Below, one piece after another: positions 32,028 to 42,059 of a stretch of 64,000 bases of DNA. The notes beneath the pieces were generated by a model. The model worked only from the letters and a program-made list of their open reading frames with translations. It searched no databases and had not been told where the DNA came from. Both the position numbers and the translations under genes were made by a program. The stretch comes from Rhizobiales bacterium 64-17 (GTDB lineage Bacteria > Pseudomonadota > Alphaproteobacteria > Rhizobiales > Xanthobacteraceae): the NCBI GenBank assembly GCA_001899285.1, contig MKWA01000009.1:1-64000 (forward strand), in the 5' to 3' direction. How positions within the stretch are numbered: the first letter of the stretch is position 1; each line of letters starts with the position of its first letter.

Positions 32028-34133
32028 CTACGCCGCCGCCTTCCGCGCCGAGACGATCTGATCGGCGGGCCGGCCGCTCAACTCCGCCATGTGCTCGAAC
32101 CGGGAGTTGAAACTGCCGACACCGGCGGTGGCCGAACGGATCTCGACGATCAAATCGCCGATCTCCGCTTCCGGCATCATCGCCCGCACCACGTCCCAGC
32201 CATCCCAGCCCTCGCGCGTGTCGAAGCCGAGGATCTGCGCACGCCGCCCAGACAGGATCGCGTTCATCCGCGCCGCGGCATCGGACGGGCACGCAATCTC
32301 GATCAGATGGATCGGTTCGAGCAGCACCGGCTGGCACTGCGGCAGCGCCTCGTTCATTGCCAGACGCCCGGCCATGCGGAACGCCTGATCGGATGAATCG
32401 ACGCTGTGATAGGAGCCATCGATCAGCGCGATGCTGACATCGACCACCGGGAAACCGAGCGGGCCTTTGGTCAGGCCGTCCTTCACGCCCTCCTCCACCG
32501 AGGGGATATAGTTGCGTGGCACCACGCCGCCGGTGATCTTGTCCTCGAACGCGAAACCGGTTCCGCGCGGCATCGGCTTGATCTCGACGACAACATCGCC
32601 GTATTGCCCGTGGCCGCCGGACTGCTTCTTGTGCCGGGCGCGCACCGAGGTCGGTTTGCGGATCGTCTCGCGATAGCCGACGCTGGGCCGGCTGCTGTTG
32701 ACGGCAACCCCAAAACGTCCGGTGAGCCGTTCGGTCGCGACGCGCAACTGCATCTCGCCCTGTCCGCGCAGGATCACCTCGTGCGTTTCGGGATTCTGCA
32801 CCAGCGTCAGCGACGGGTCTTCCTCAACGAGCTTGTTGAGCGCCTGGCCAAGCTTGACGTCGTCCTTGCGGTCCGCCGCTGCCAGAACGAGGCCAAGCAC
32901 CGGCAGACACGGCTCGGCGTCAATGAGCGCCTGTGGCGCGACTTTACCGCTCGAGAGCGTATCGCCAGTCTGCGCCGGATCGAGCTTGCCGAATGCCACC
33001 GTCTCGCCGGCCTGCGCCGCGCCGCGCTTCTCGGTCTGCTGGCCGAACAGCTTGAACACACCGGAGACGCGGCCGGTGTCGCCCTTCTGGTTGATGAAGG
33101 TGGTGCCGTCCCCCGCCTCGCCGGCGAGCACGCGGGCGATCGACATCTTGCCGCCGTGCTGGGTGTGCAGCGTCTTCACCACCACCGCGACGGTGTCGCC
33201 GCCGCTGGCGCCAGATTTGACACCAAGACGCTGTGCGGTCTGGGCGACGCCGTTCACCTCGTGGCGGATTGCCTTCATCAGCCGCAGCACGCCATTGGTG
33301 CGGCTCGCGGCGCCGATCAGCACCGGGCACACCAGGCCCTCGCGCAACTCCTTCGACAGATCGTCGAACACCTTGTCGCGCGGCGGCTGGATATCTTCCA
33401 GCAACTGCTCCATCAGCTCGTCGTCGTGATCGGCGAGCGTTTCCAGCATGGAGAAGCGCGCGGTCTTTTCCGTATCGAGCGCCGCACCTTCGAGCGGCAC
33501 CACTTCGGACGGCGCAGACTCTTTGTAGACAAAAGCGCGCTCCAGCGCGAGATCGACGAAACCGGTGATGATGTCGCCGTCGAAGGTCGGCAACTGCCGC
33601 ATCACCAGTTTGACACGCGACGCGGGCTGCAGCGCCGCCAGCGCATCGGCGACGCCGGTGCTCGCCTTGTCGATCTTGTTGAGAAACAGGATGCGCGGAA
33701 TCTTCTGTTCTTCCAGTTCGCGCAAAATCAGTTGCAGTTGCGGCAGCTTCTTGTCGTCGAGTTCGCAGACGACGACGGCCGCGTCGACCACCGGCAGCAC
33801 CGCGCGCATGTCCTGCGCGAATTCGATCGAGCCGGGGCAATCGATGAAGGTGTACTGGTCGCCCATGAAATTCGTGGTGGCGACTGACAGCTCCACGCTC
33901 ATCTTGTGCTGACGCGCTTCCTTGCTGGCGTCGCCGACGGTGGAGCCGGCCTCGACCGTACCCTGGCGCGCAATCGCGCCGGTCCGGGCGAGGATCGCTT
34001 CAAGCAGTGTGGTCTTGCCGCTCTGGAACGGGCCCACCAGTGCGATGCACCGTGGACCCCTGCTACCCGTGCCGTTTGCGTCGGGTGTCTGTGCGCCCGG
34101 ACGAGTTGCCGGACTTGCGCCGTTCGTGGTCAT
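32028..34133 (-). CDS. EF-G-like translational GTPase (divergent)
   Basis: A 701-residue five-domain EF-G-like GTPase. G1 is GPFQSGKT (34-41), not G-H-V/S-D/A-GKT. Switch I lacks the RGIT motif (HKMSVELSV instead). G3 is DCPGSIEF (98-105), with serine in place of the catalytic histidine of PGH. G4 NKIDK (152-156) is intact. Domains II-V follow, including GGHGQYGDVVVEIKP of domain IV. This matches a second, non-canonical elongation factor G-like protein found in alphaproteobacteria, distinct from FusA, which is encoded in the str operon elsewhere. Its role is unclear; slow or altered GTP hydrolysis is expected. Confidence 0.88.
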   Translation of the reverse strand: MTTNGASPATRPGAQTPDANGTGSRGPRCIALVGPFQSGKTTLLEAILARTGAIARQGTVEAGSTVGDASKEARQHKMSVELSVATTNFMGDQYTFIDCPGSIEFAQDMRAVLPVVDAAVVVCELDDKKLPQLQLILRELEEQKIPRILFLNKIDKASTGVADALAALQPASRVKLVMRQLPTFDGDIITGFVDLALERAFVYKESAPSEVVPLEGAALDTEKTARFSMLETLADHDDELMEQLLEDIQPPRDKVFDDLSKELREGLVCPVLIGAASRTNGVLRLMKAIRHEVNGVAQTAQRLGVKSGASGGDTVAVVVKTLHTQHGGKMSIARVLAGEAGDGTTFINQKGDTGRVSGVFKLFGQQTEKRGAAQAGETVAFGKLDPAQTGDTLSSGKVAPQALIDAEPCLPVLGLVLAAADRKDDVKLGQALNKLVEEDPSLTLVQNPETHEVILRGQGEMQLRVATERLTGRFGVAVNSSRPSVGYRETIRKPTSVRARHKKQSGGHGQYGDVVVEIKPMPRGTGFAFEDKITGGVVPRNYIPSVEEGVKDGLTKGPLGFPVVDVSIALIDGSYHSVDSSDQAFRMAGRLAMNEALPQCQPVLLEPIHLIEIACPSDAAARMNAILSGRRAQILGFDTREGWDGWDVVRAMMPEAEIGDLIVEIRSATAGVGSFNSRFEHMAELSGRPADQIVSARKAAA

Positions 34134-34287
34134 GCGCGCCTCCCTGCGGCGGGCGGCGCATCAGGCCGTGATTGGACCGTTGCCGGCCCGTCGCGCACAT
34201 CGTCTCAGGAGTTTGGCGCGGTGGTCAAGAGCATCAATGATGGTCATTCCGGGGCGCGCAAAACCGCGGCCCCGGAATAAGCGGGCG

Positions 34288-35571
<1,284 letters not shown>

Positions 35572-35715
35572 TCATCAAGACTGTTGATGTGAGGATTTTG
35601 CCATCTGGCACGGTACGCCCCTCTCCCCGTAAACGGGGCAAGGGAAAGAAAATGCGCAACTCTTCAGGCGAGGTCAGGCAACCCTCCCTTAAGTCCGCTT
35701 TGCTAGACCCGCCTG

Positions 35716-36969
35716 ATGGCTGGTCTGGTCACAATCCTGCGCAGCGGCGCCTGGCTGACCCGCGAGCGGGTGCGGCTGATCGCCGGCGGCATCGCCATCG
35801 CCTCGCTGGCGGGCCTCATTGTCCTGCTGGCCACCGCCGATGGCCTCAACGATCGGCTCGGTCGTCCGCTCGGCACCGATTTCTCCAATGTTTATGCCGC
35901 CGGCACCTACGTGCTGGACGGCGAGCCGGCGAAGCCGTTCGATCCGCCCGCGCAACAGACGCGGGAACAGGCGATCTTCGGCGCCGCCACGCCGTTCTAC
36001 GGCTGGCACTATCCGCCGTTCTTCCTCGCGCTCGCTGCCCTGCTCGCCACCATGCCCTATCTGCTGGCGCTCGCCGTCTGGCAGGGCGCGACACTCGCGG
36101 CGTATCTCTGGGTGATCCGCGGCATCCTGAACCGCCACCCGTTGCCGGCAGAGGGGATGCGTCTGTGGCTCCTGCTCGCCCTCGCCTTTCCTGCCGTGTT
36201 CATCAATCTCGGCCACGGCCATAACGGCTTCCTCACCGCGGCGCTGTTTGGCGGCGCCCTGCTCGTGCTCGACCGGCGGCCGATCCTCGCCGGTGTGCTG
36301 TTCGGCCTGCTCGCCTACAAGCCGCAGTTCGGCGTGCTGATTCCGCTCGCCTTGATCGCGTCCGGCCGCTGGCGCGCGACGACAAGCGCCGCGCTCACGG
36401 TGATTGCCATGACGGTTGCCACGACGCTCGCCTTCGGCGTCGACATCTGGGCGGCATTCCTCGCCTCCGGCCGCTTCACCCGCACCGTGGTGCTCGAAGC
36501 CGGTGACACCGGATGGCACAAGATCCAGACCGTATTCGCCTGGGCGCGCATGTGGGGCGCGCCGGTGCCGCTCGCTTATGCGCTGCAGGCGATCGTCGCG
36601 ATCGGCTCCGCGATCGCCGTCATTCGCGTCTGGCGCAGCGGCGCCTCGTTCGCCGACAAGGCGGCCGTGCTGCTGATCGGCACGCTGCTGGCAACGCCGT
36701 ACAGCCTCGACTACGACCTGATGCTGCTCGCGCCGGCGCTCGCCTTCCTCGCCACCGACATGATGCGGCGCGGCGCAGAACCGAGTGCCGAACCTTGGGA
36801 AGCAAGCCTGCTGGCGGCGTTGTGGCTGATGCCGCTCGTCGCGCGCACGCTGGCGCAGGTCACGCTGGTCCCGCTCGCGGTGCCGATCATGGTGACGACG
36901 CTGCTGTTCGTGCTGCGGCGCACCCGGCGCGAACCGCTGCCGCTCGCCGCCGCGCAACGGCCCGCCTGA
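35716..36969 (+). CDS. DUF2029/GT87-like membrane glycosyltransferase
   Basis: A 417-residue multi-pass protein (about ten helices) of the GT-C/GT87 (DUF2029) type. The first loop contains the conserved acidic region LGTDFSNVYAAGTYVLDGEPAKPFDP, followed by the aromatic WHYPPFFLALAALLA, the typical GHGHNGFLTAALFGGALL and GLLAYKPQFGVLIPLAL. Such enzymes transfer a polyprenyl-phosphate-linked mannose or similar sugar in the membrane; the acceptor here is unknown. A second protein of the same family and length is encoded at 47822-49075. The 222 bp upstream, between it and the divergent aminotransferase gene, show no clear motif. Confidence 0.85.
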   Translation: MAGLVTILRSGAWLTRERVRLIAGGIAIASLAGLIVLLATADGLNDRLGRPLGTDFSNVYAAGTYVLDGEPAKPFDPPAQQTREQAIFGAATPFYGWHYPPFFLALAALLATMPYLLALAVWQGATLAAYLWVIRGILNRHPLPAEGMRLWLLLALAFPAVFINLGHGHNGFLTAALFGGALLVLDRRPILAGVLFGLLAYKPQFGVLIPLALIASGRWRATTSAALTVIAMTVATTLAFGVDIWAAFLASGRFTRTVVLEAGDTGWHKIQTVFAWARMWGAPVPLAYALQAIVAIGSAIAVIRVWRSGASFADKAAVLLIGTLLATPYSLDYDLMLLAPALAFLATDMMRRGAEPSAEPWEASLLAALWLMPLVARTLAQVTLVPLAVPIMVTTLLFVLRRTRREPLPLAAAQRPA

Positions 36970-37177
36970 TCCCGCACAATACGCTTCAAACTGTTGCGAC
37001 GATGACACGCGCATGCTGGCGCGCCATGCCGCCGCGGAATAACCTTCCCCACCGTGGTCCATTCCTGTTTTGAATAAGAACGATCACATCGGCGGCCTTG
37101 CATTCGCCCGATTGCATGGCCAAATCGACGCGTGACTCGCGGCGCAACGGCGGGCGCCGAACGATCCTGGGGGACCG

Positions 37178-37828
37178 ATGTACACGCTTTATTCGATGCA
37201 GCGGTCCGGCAACAGCTACAAGGCGCGGCTGGCGCTCGCGCAACTGCGCGAACCGTTCAAGCTGGTCGAGGTCGACATCCTCAAGGGCGAAAGCCGCACG
37301 CCGGAATTCCTCAAGAAAAACCCGAACGGACAGATCCCGCTGCTCAAGGTTGCGCCGGGCCGTTATCTCGCCGAGTCGAATGCGATCCTCTGGTACGTCG
37401 CCGGCCGTTCGCATCTCGCACCGGAAGACCGGCTGGAACGCGCCGAAACCATGCAGTGGATGTATTTCGAGCAGCACTCGATCGCCGCCAATCTCGGACA
37501 GGCGTATTTCTGGCTCGCTTTGGTGAAAGGCGGGCGCGAGTTGCAGCAGAACAATCTCGAGGAATGGATGGAGGCTGGTTACCGCTCGTTGCGGATCATG
37601 GACCGCCACCTGCAGCAGCATCCATTCTTCGTCGCCGACCGCTACAGCATCGCCGACATCGCGCTTTATGCCTACACGCATATCGCGCATGAGTGCGAAT
37701 TCGACCTGACGCCGTATCGCGCGATCCAGGATTGGCTGGCGCGCGTCGCTGCGCAAGAGCACCATGTGCGGTTCGACTGGCAACCGCCCGCGCTCGCCGA
37801 CGGCAGTCTTGCCGTCGCAGCCGAATAG
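37178..37828 (+). CDS. glutathione S-transferase family protein
   Basis: A 216-residue GST. The N-terminal thioredoxin-like domain begins MYTLYSMQRSGNSYKARLAL with Ser/Tyr in the active-site region, and has NPNGQIPLL (cis-proline loop) and LAESNAILWYVA (glutathione contact). The C-terminal helical domain includes YSIADIALYAYTHIAHE. The ATG follows GGGGGACC. Substrate is not predictable. It stands alone in a region where the next gene carries a CtrA-type site upstream. Confidence 0.9.
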   Translation: MYTLYSMQRSGNSYKARLALAQLREPFKLVEVDILKGESRTPEFLKKNPNGQIPLLKVAPGRYLAESNAILWYVAGRSHLAPEDRLERAETMQWMYFEQHSIAANLGQAYFWLALVKGGRELQQNNLEEWMEAGYRSLRIMDRHLQQHPFFVADRYSIADIALYAYTHIAHECEFDLTPYRAIQDWLARVAAQEHHVRFDWQPPALADGSLAVAAE

Positions 37829-37892
37829 AACGTTTTCAAGCAAAGTGGAGGCCGGGTCGCGTGGAGAAAGCGTGGCAAATCAAAAATTCGCG

Positions 37893-37908
37893 TTAACGAG
37901 CCGTTAAC
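37893..37908 (+). promoter_or_regulatory. CtrA-type binding site
   Basis: TTAACGAGCCGTTAAC matches the CtrA consensus TTAA-N7-TTAAC exactly. It lies 65 bp after the GST stop and about 146 bp before the small membrane protein gene at 38054. CtrA is the alphaproteobacterial cell-cycle/motility master regulator. No clear -35/-10 pair was identified, so which promoter it controls is inferred from position. Confidence 0.55.
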
Positions 37909-38053
37909 GGTTTGTCACAGATTTGCCGCCAACCTTCTCCGCTGCCGCCGCAGTCCCGCCGAACGGCAGCCTGCATCACAACGCATACTGGCACCATTGA
38001 CGCGAATCGACCGGCGGGATGTCCGCCGGCACGTGCCGAATGAGTGAGCCGCC

Positions 38054-38392
38054 ATGGTGCGCACGCCGTACGATCAAGGCTTCAACGGATTGGACGTGAT
38101 ACCCGGCAAGCCGCGCTCGCTGGTCGCGGGTCTTTTGACCACGACCGCGCTGCTGGTCGCCACCATCATCGCCGCGACCGCCGTGTCGGCTGGGATCGCG
38201 CGGGCCGACGCGCTCGGCGTGCTGATCGACAACGAGGCCGGCGTGTTCGCGATCGCGCTGCTGCTCGGCCTGCTGTTCGTCGCCTCCTGCTTCACCAAGG
38301 CAATGATGCCGCGGCGCAATGCCCGGCGCGAGGCGCTGCACGGACAAACAACGCACCCGGATACGACCCATCGCCGCATGCCGGCGCGCTGA
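38054..38392 (+). CDS. small two-helix membrane protein, unknown function
   Basis: A 112-residue protein not recognised. It has a soluble N-terminus (VRTPYDQGFNGLDVIPGKPR), one hydrophobic helix (LVAGLLTTTALLVATIIAATAV), a short loop, a second (GVFAIALLLGLLFVASCF) and a basic, histidine/arginine-rich tail. No signal peptide or known motif. The start codon is ATG at 38054. The upstream perfect CtrA box suggests cell-cycle-linked expression. The downstream sugar dehydrogenase gene is 86 bp away on the same strand. Confidence 0.6.
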   Translation: MVRTPYDQGFNGLDVIPGKPRSLVAGLLTTTALLVATIIAATAVSAGIARADALGVLIDNEAGVFAIALLLGLLFVASCFTKAMMPRRNARREALHGQTTHPDTTHRRMPAR

Positions 38393-38478
38393 AAATCTGG
38401 CAAGCTCCTCGAGCCTTTTCTCTCTGCAACCTTGTTGCGCCCCTCGCCGTTGTCGGCGCGGGACGACAGGAGCTTTCC

Positions 38479-39615
38479 ATGCGCAAGCGGACGGTGATCG
38501 CAACAACAGGAACGCTGGCTTGCGGAATGCTGGCTTGCGTCACGCCCACCACGACCCATGCGCAGACCTTCCGCAGCGAGGCCGGACCGATCGCGGTCGA
38601 GACAATCGCACGCGGGCTCGAACATCCATGGTCCCTCGCTTTCCTGCCCGACGGCCGCATGCTCGTCACCGAACGGCCCGGCCGCATGCGCCTCGTCGCG
38701 CGCGACGGAAAGCTATCCGCGCCGCTCGGCAATGTGCCGAAGGTGGTGGCGAGCGGTCAGGCCGGCCTGCTCGATCTCGCGCTCGACCGCGACTTCGCCA
38801 CCAACCGCACACTCTATATCTGCTACAGCGCAGCCGCCGGCGGGCTCGCCGCCGTGGCGCGCGCCACGCTCGACACCGCCGCCAACACGCTCACCGGCGT
38901 GAAGACGATTTTCACCGAACAGAGCCGGGGCGGCAGCAACAATCATGGCTGCCGCATTGCGCAGGCGCGCGACGGCGCTCTGTTCGTGACCATGGGCGAT
39001 CATTTCGGTCCGCGCGACGAGGCGCAGAACCTTGCGCGCGACAACGGCAAGATCATTCGCATCAAGACCGACGGCGGCATTCCCGCTGACAATCCGTTCG
39101 TCGGCCGCGACGGCGCGCGCCACGAGATCTGGAGCTACGGCCATCGCAATCCGCAGGGGCTCGCGTTCCGCCCCGGCACCGACGAATTGTGGGAGCAGGA
39201 ACACGGTCCGCGCGGCGGCGACGAGGTGAACATTGTCGAGAAAGGCAAGAACTACGGCTGGCCGGTGATCGGTTACGGCGTCGATTACAGCGGCGCGAAA
39301 ATCCACGAGAGCACGGCGAAGGCCGGCATGGAGCAGCCGGTGAAATACTGGGTGCCGTCGATCGCGCCGTCCGGCATGGCGTTCTACACCGGCGACCTGC
39401 TCGCGCGCTGGAAGGGCAACCTGTTCATCGGCGCGCTGAGGGATCAGATGCTGGTGCGGCTGACGCTCGACGGCCGCCGCGTTACCGGCGAGGAACATTT
39501 CTTAAAAGAACTCGGCGAGCGCATCCGCGACGTGCGGCAGGGACCGGATGGCGCGCTCTATCTGCTGACCGACAGCTCATCCGGACGCATCCTGCGCGTG
39601 ACACCTGCGCGCTGA
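38479..39615 (+). CDS. PQQ-dependent sugar (aldose) dehydrogenase family protein
   Basis: A 378-residue exported six-bladed beta-propeller enzyme of the soluble aldose sugar dehydrogenase (YliI/Asd) family. After a signal peptide (to HAQ, about residue 29) come HPWSLAFLPDGRMLVTERPGR, the calcium/PQQ-region motif GGSNNHGCRI, SYGHRNPQGLAF, EHGPRGGDEVN and SGMAFYTGD. It would oxidise aldoses in the periplasm with PQQ as cofactor. The ATG at 38479 has a CAGGAG ribosome binding site; the frame is open further upstream without signal features. PQQ biosynthesis genes are not in the window. Confidence 0.9.
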   Translation: MRKRTVIATTGTLACGMLACVTPTTTHAQTFRSEAGPIAVETIARGLEHPWSLAFLPDGRMLVTERPGRMRLVARDGKLSAPLGNVPKVVASGQAGLLDLALDRDFATNRTLYICYSAAAGGLAAVARATLDTAANTLTGVKTIFTEQSRGGSNNHGCRIAQARDGALFVTMGDHFGPRDEAQNLARDNGKIIRIKTDGGIPADNPFVGRDGARHEIWSYGHRNPQGLAFRPGTDELWEQEHGPRGGDEVNIVEKGKNYGWPVIGYGVDYSGAKIHESTAKAGMEQPVKYWVPSIAPSGMAFYTGDLLARWKGNLFIGALRDQMLVRLTLDGRRVTGEEHFLKELGERIRDVRQGPDGALYLLTDSSSGRILRVTPAR

Positions 39616-39752
39616 CGCTCGCTTTTTCCCCAGGTGATGCAGAATCGTCACGGACGATCTGTCGCATGCCGGTATCCCGTTACGCGATACACGGCCAAAA
39701 AATTCTGCCGTCTGAGCAGGTTGAGACGACTTTTCGAGTTAGAAAAATTACA

Positions 39753-39784
39753 AATAAGAATGACTCAAGTATTTGATATATAAC
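39753..39784 (+). promoter_or_regulatory. candidate iron-responsive (Fur-like) box and promoter
   Basis: The AT-rich stretch before the TonB receptor contains AATAAGAATGACTC, which matches the left part of a classic Fur-type box (AATGAGAATGATTC) at 12 of 14 positions; the right arm is poor. TATAAC or TATATA near 39777-39784 could be the -10. Overlapping it upstream, GTTAGAA-AAA-TTACAAA resembles an Irr-type ICE half-site. This is suggestive only. Confidence 0.35.
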
Positions 39785-39861
39785 GCTTTTTATTGCCTGA
39801 CCCGCCGGACTCCTGCTTTTGTCGCGCCACACCAAGACAAAAAACAAAGTGGGGGCTTGTC

Positions 39862-42024
39862 GTGTTTGGGGCGATTTTTGGTCAGTCGGCGGGGATCAAC
39901 CGGCAGTGCGTCACGGTCTTGTCCGCGCTGTTGCTCGCGGGCGTCTCGCATGCAGCGCTGGCGCAAAGCGCGGGCGTTCAGTTGGAAACGATCAACGTCG
40001 ATGCGCAAGGCGGCAACGTGATCGACAATTACGTGGCGCGGCGCTCCACCAGCGCGACCAAGACCGACACGCCACTGATCGAAACGCCGCAAGCCATCAG
40101 CGTGGTCGGCGCCGAGCAGATCCGCGATCAGCGGCCGGCGAAGTTCGACGAAGTCGCCCGCTATTCGCCTGGCGTCTTCGGCGCACCCTATGGACCCGAC
40201 AGCCGCAACGACTGGTTCTTTATCCGCGGGTTCAAGGCCGATAACGACGGCATCTTCCTGGATGGCCAGCAGCTCTATTACTACTCCTACGGCAGCTTCA
40301 AGATGCAGACCTTCGGGCTGGAGCGCGTCGACCTGCTGCGCGGCCCTTCGTCCGCTTTGTTCGGCTCCGGCAATCCCGGCGGCATCGTCAACGGCGTCAG
40401 CAAGAAGCCGACGGTCGAGCCGCTTCGCTACGTGGAAGTCGGCATCAATAATTTCGGCAACCGCTATCTCGGCTTTGACTTCAGCGGACCGGTCGTCACC
40501 ACCGGCGACCATGGCAAGATTTATTACCGTCTGACCGGGCAGGCGCAGGCCGGCGCCACACAGATCAAACACATGGAGGATGATAACTATTTCATCCAGC
40601 CGTCGGTCACCTGGATTCCGAACATCGACACCAAGCTGACGATCATCGCCCAGGCGGCACATAACAATACCAAGCAGCAAACCTGGGTGCCGTACCAGGG
40701 CTCCGTGATCGATGCACCGTTTGGGCGGATCCCCACCGACAAATATCTGGGCGAGCCTGCGTCGGACAAATGGCGCCGCGACCAGCTCATGATCGGCTAC
40801 CAGTTCGAGCATTCGTTCAACAACGCCACCACGTTCCGGCAGAATGCCCGGGTCGCGCATGTCAGAGTCGATTACAGCTCCTACTATCCGGTCGGCTATC
40901 TGAATCCGAACACCGCCGATCTGTTGCGCTCCGGCTTCATGGCCAACGTCAAAGCCACGCAAGCCTCACTCGACAATAACCTGGAATACAAGTTCGAGAC
41001 CGGACCGCTGCGGCACACCGCGCTGGTCGGCCTCGATCTCAAATATTACGGAATCGACGATTACAACGCTTTCGGTGCGTTCGGCGGTGCGCCGCCGATC
41101 AACGCCCTCAACCCGGTCTACTCCCAGCTCGGGGCGTTCACCGGCCCGGCCGCGGCGAACCAATTCATCACGATGAAGCAACTGGGCGTGTATGTGCAGG
41201 ACCAGATCAAGTTCGACCGCTTCACCCTCGTCCTCAGCGGCCGGCATGACTCGCTGACGACCGATCGCGACAACCGCATTGGCCCGAGCCAGAACCGCAG
41301 CGACGGAAAATTCAGCTGGCGCACCGGCCTGATCTACAACTTCGACAACGGCCTTGCGCCCTACGCCTCGTATGCCACGAGCTTCGCTCCGATCGTCGGC
41401 GTCAATGCCCTCTCTGGCCAGTTGTTCTTCCCGGAAACGGCGAAGCAGTATGAAGTCGGCTTGAAGTATCAGCCGACCTTCATGAACGCGACCTTCGGCG
41501 TCGCGCTGTTCGACCTGACCCGGCAGAACGTGCAGTCGAGCCTCGGCTTCCCGCCGACGGCCGTCACCCAGACCGGCGAAATCAAGTCACGCGGCATCGA
41601 ACTCGAAGCCGTGCTTAACCCGATGCCCGGCCTCAAGATCACCGGCGCTTACACGTCGTATCGGTTCAAGACCACCAACGACCTCAATCCGCTGCTGATC
41701 GACAAGACCTTGACGGCCGTGCCGCAGCAGTTCGGCTCGGCGTGGGCGGACTACACCTTCCAGGACGGCCCGCTGCGCGGGTTCGGTTTCGGCGGCGGTA
41801 TTCGCTATGTCGGCGCATCCTATGCCGATACGATGAACACGCTGACGGTTCCGTCCTACACAGTGTACGACGCCACCATCCACTACGAGCGCGACGGCTG
41901 GCGCTACGCCATCAACGCGCAGAACCTGGCCGACAGGATCTACGTCGCGTCGTGTTCCTATGCCGCAGGCTGTATCTACGGCGACCGGCTTCGCGTCACC
42001 GGCAGCGTATCGTATAAGTGGTAA
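39862..42024 (+). CDS. TonB-dependent siderophore receptor
   Basis: A 720-residue outer-membrane receptor of the ferrichrome/hydroxamate class (FhuA/FpvA-like). A signal peptide ends near HAALAQ, then comes the TonB box region (VQLETINVDAQGG). The plug domain has TPQAISVVGAEQIRDQRP, WFFIRGFKADNDGIFLDG and ERVDLLRGPSSALFGSGNPGGIVN. The C-terminal beta-barrel ends in GSVSYKW, the aromatic terminal residue of outer-membrane proteins. The start is uncertain: I choose GTG at 39862, giving a 35-residue signal; the frame is open to a TTG at 39793. It is followed by a PepSY protein gene, as in many siderophore-uptake operons. Confidence 0.92.
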   Translation: MFGAIFGQSAGINRQCVTVLSALLLAGVSHAALAQSAGVQLETINVDAQGGNVIDNYVARRSTSATKTDTPLIETPQAISVVGAEQIRDQRPAKFDEVARYSPGVFGAPYGPDSRNDWFFIRGFKADNDGIFLDGQQLYYYSYGSFKMQTFGLERVDLLRGPSSALFGSGNPGGIVNGVSKKPTVEPLRYVEVGINNFGNRYLGFDFSGPVVTTGDHGKIYYRLTGQAQAGATQIKHMEDDNYFIQPSVTWIPNIDTKLTIIAQAAHNNTKQQTWVPYQGSVIDAPFGRIPTDKYLGEPASDKWRRDQLMIGYQFEHSFNNATTFRQNARVAHVRVDYSSYYPVGYLNPNTADLLRSGFMANVKATQASLDNNLEYKFETGPLRHTALVGLDLKYYGIDDYNAFGAFGGAPPINALNPVYSQLGAFTGPAAANQFITMKQLGVYVQDQIKFDRFTLVLSGRHDSLTTDRDNRIGPSQNRSDGKFSWRTGLIYNFDNGLAPYASYATSFAPIVGVNALSGQLFFPETAKQYEVGLKYQPTFMNATFGVALFDLTRQNVQSSLGFPPTAVTQTGEIKSRGIELEAVLNPMPGLKITGAYTSYRFKTTNDLNPLLIDKTLTAVPQQFGSAWADYTFQDGPLRGFGFGGGIRYVGASYADTMNTLTVPSYTVYDATIHYERDGWRYAINAQNLADRIYVASCSYAAGCIYGDRLRVTGSVSYKW

Positions 42025-42059
42025 GCAACGACTGACATCGACGCAAAAGGAACAAGACT

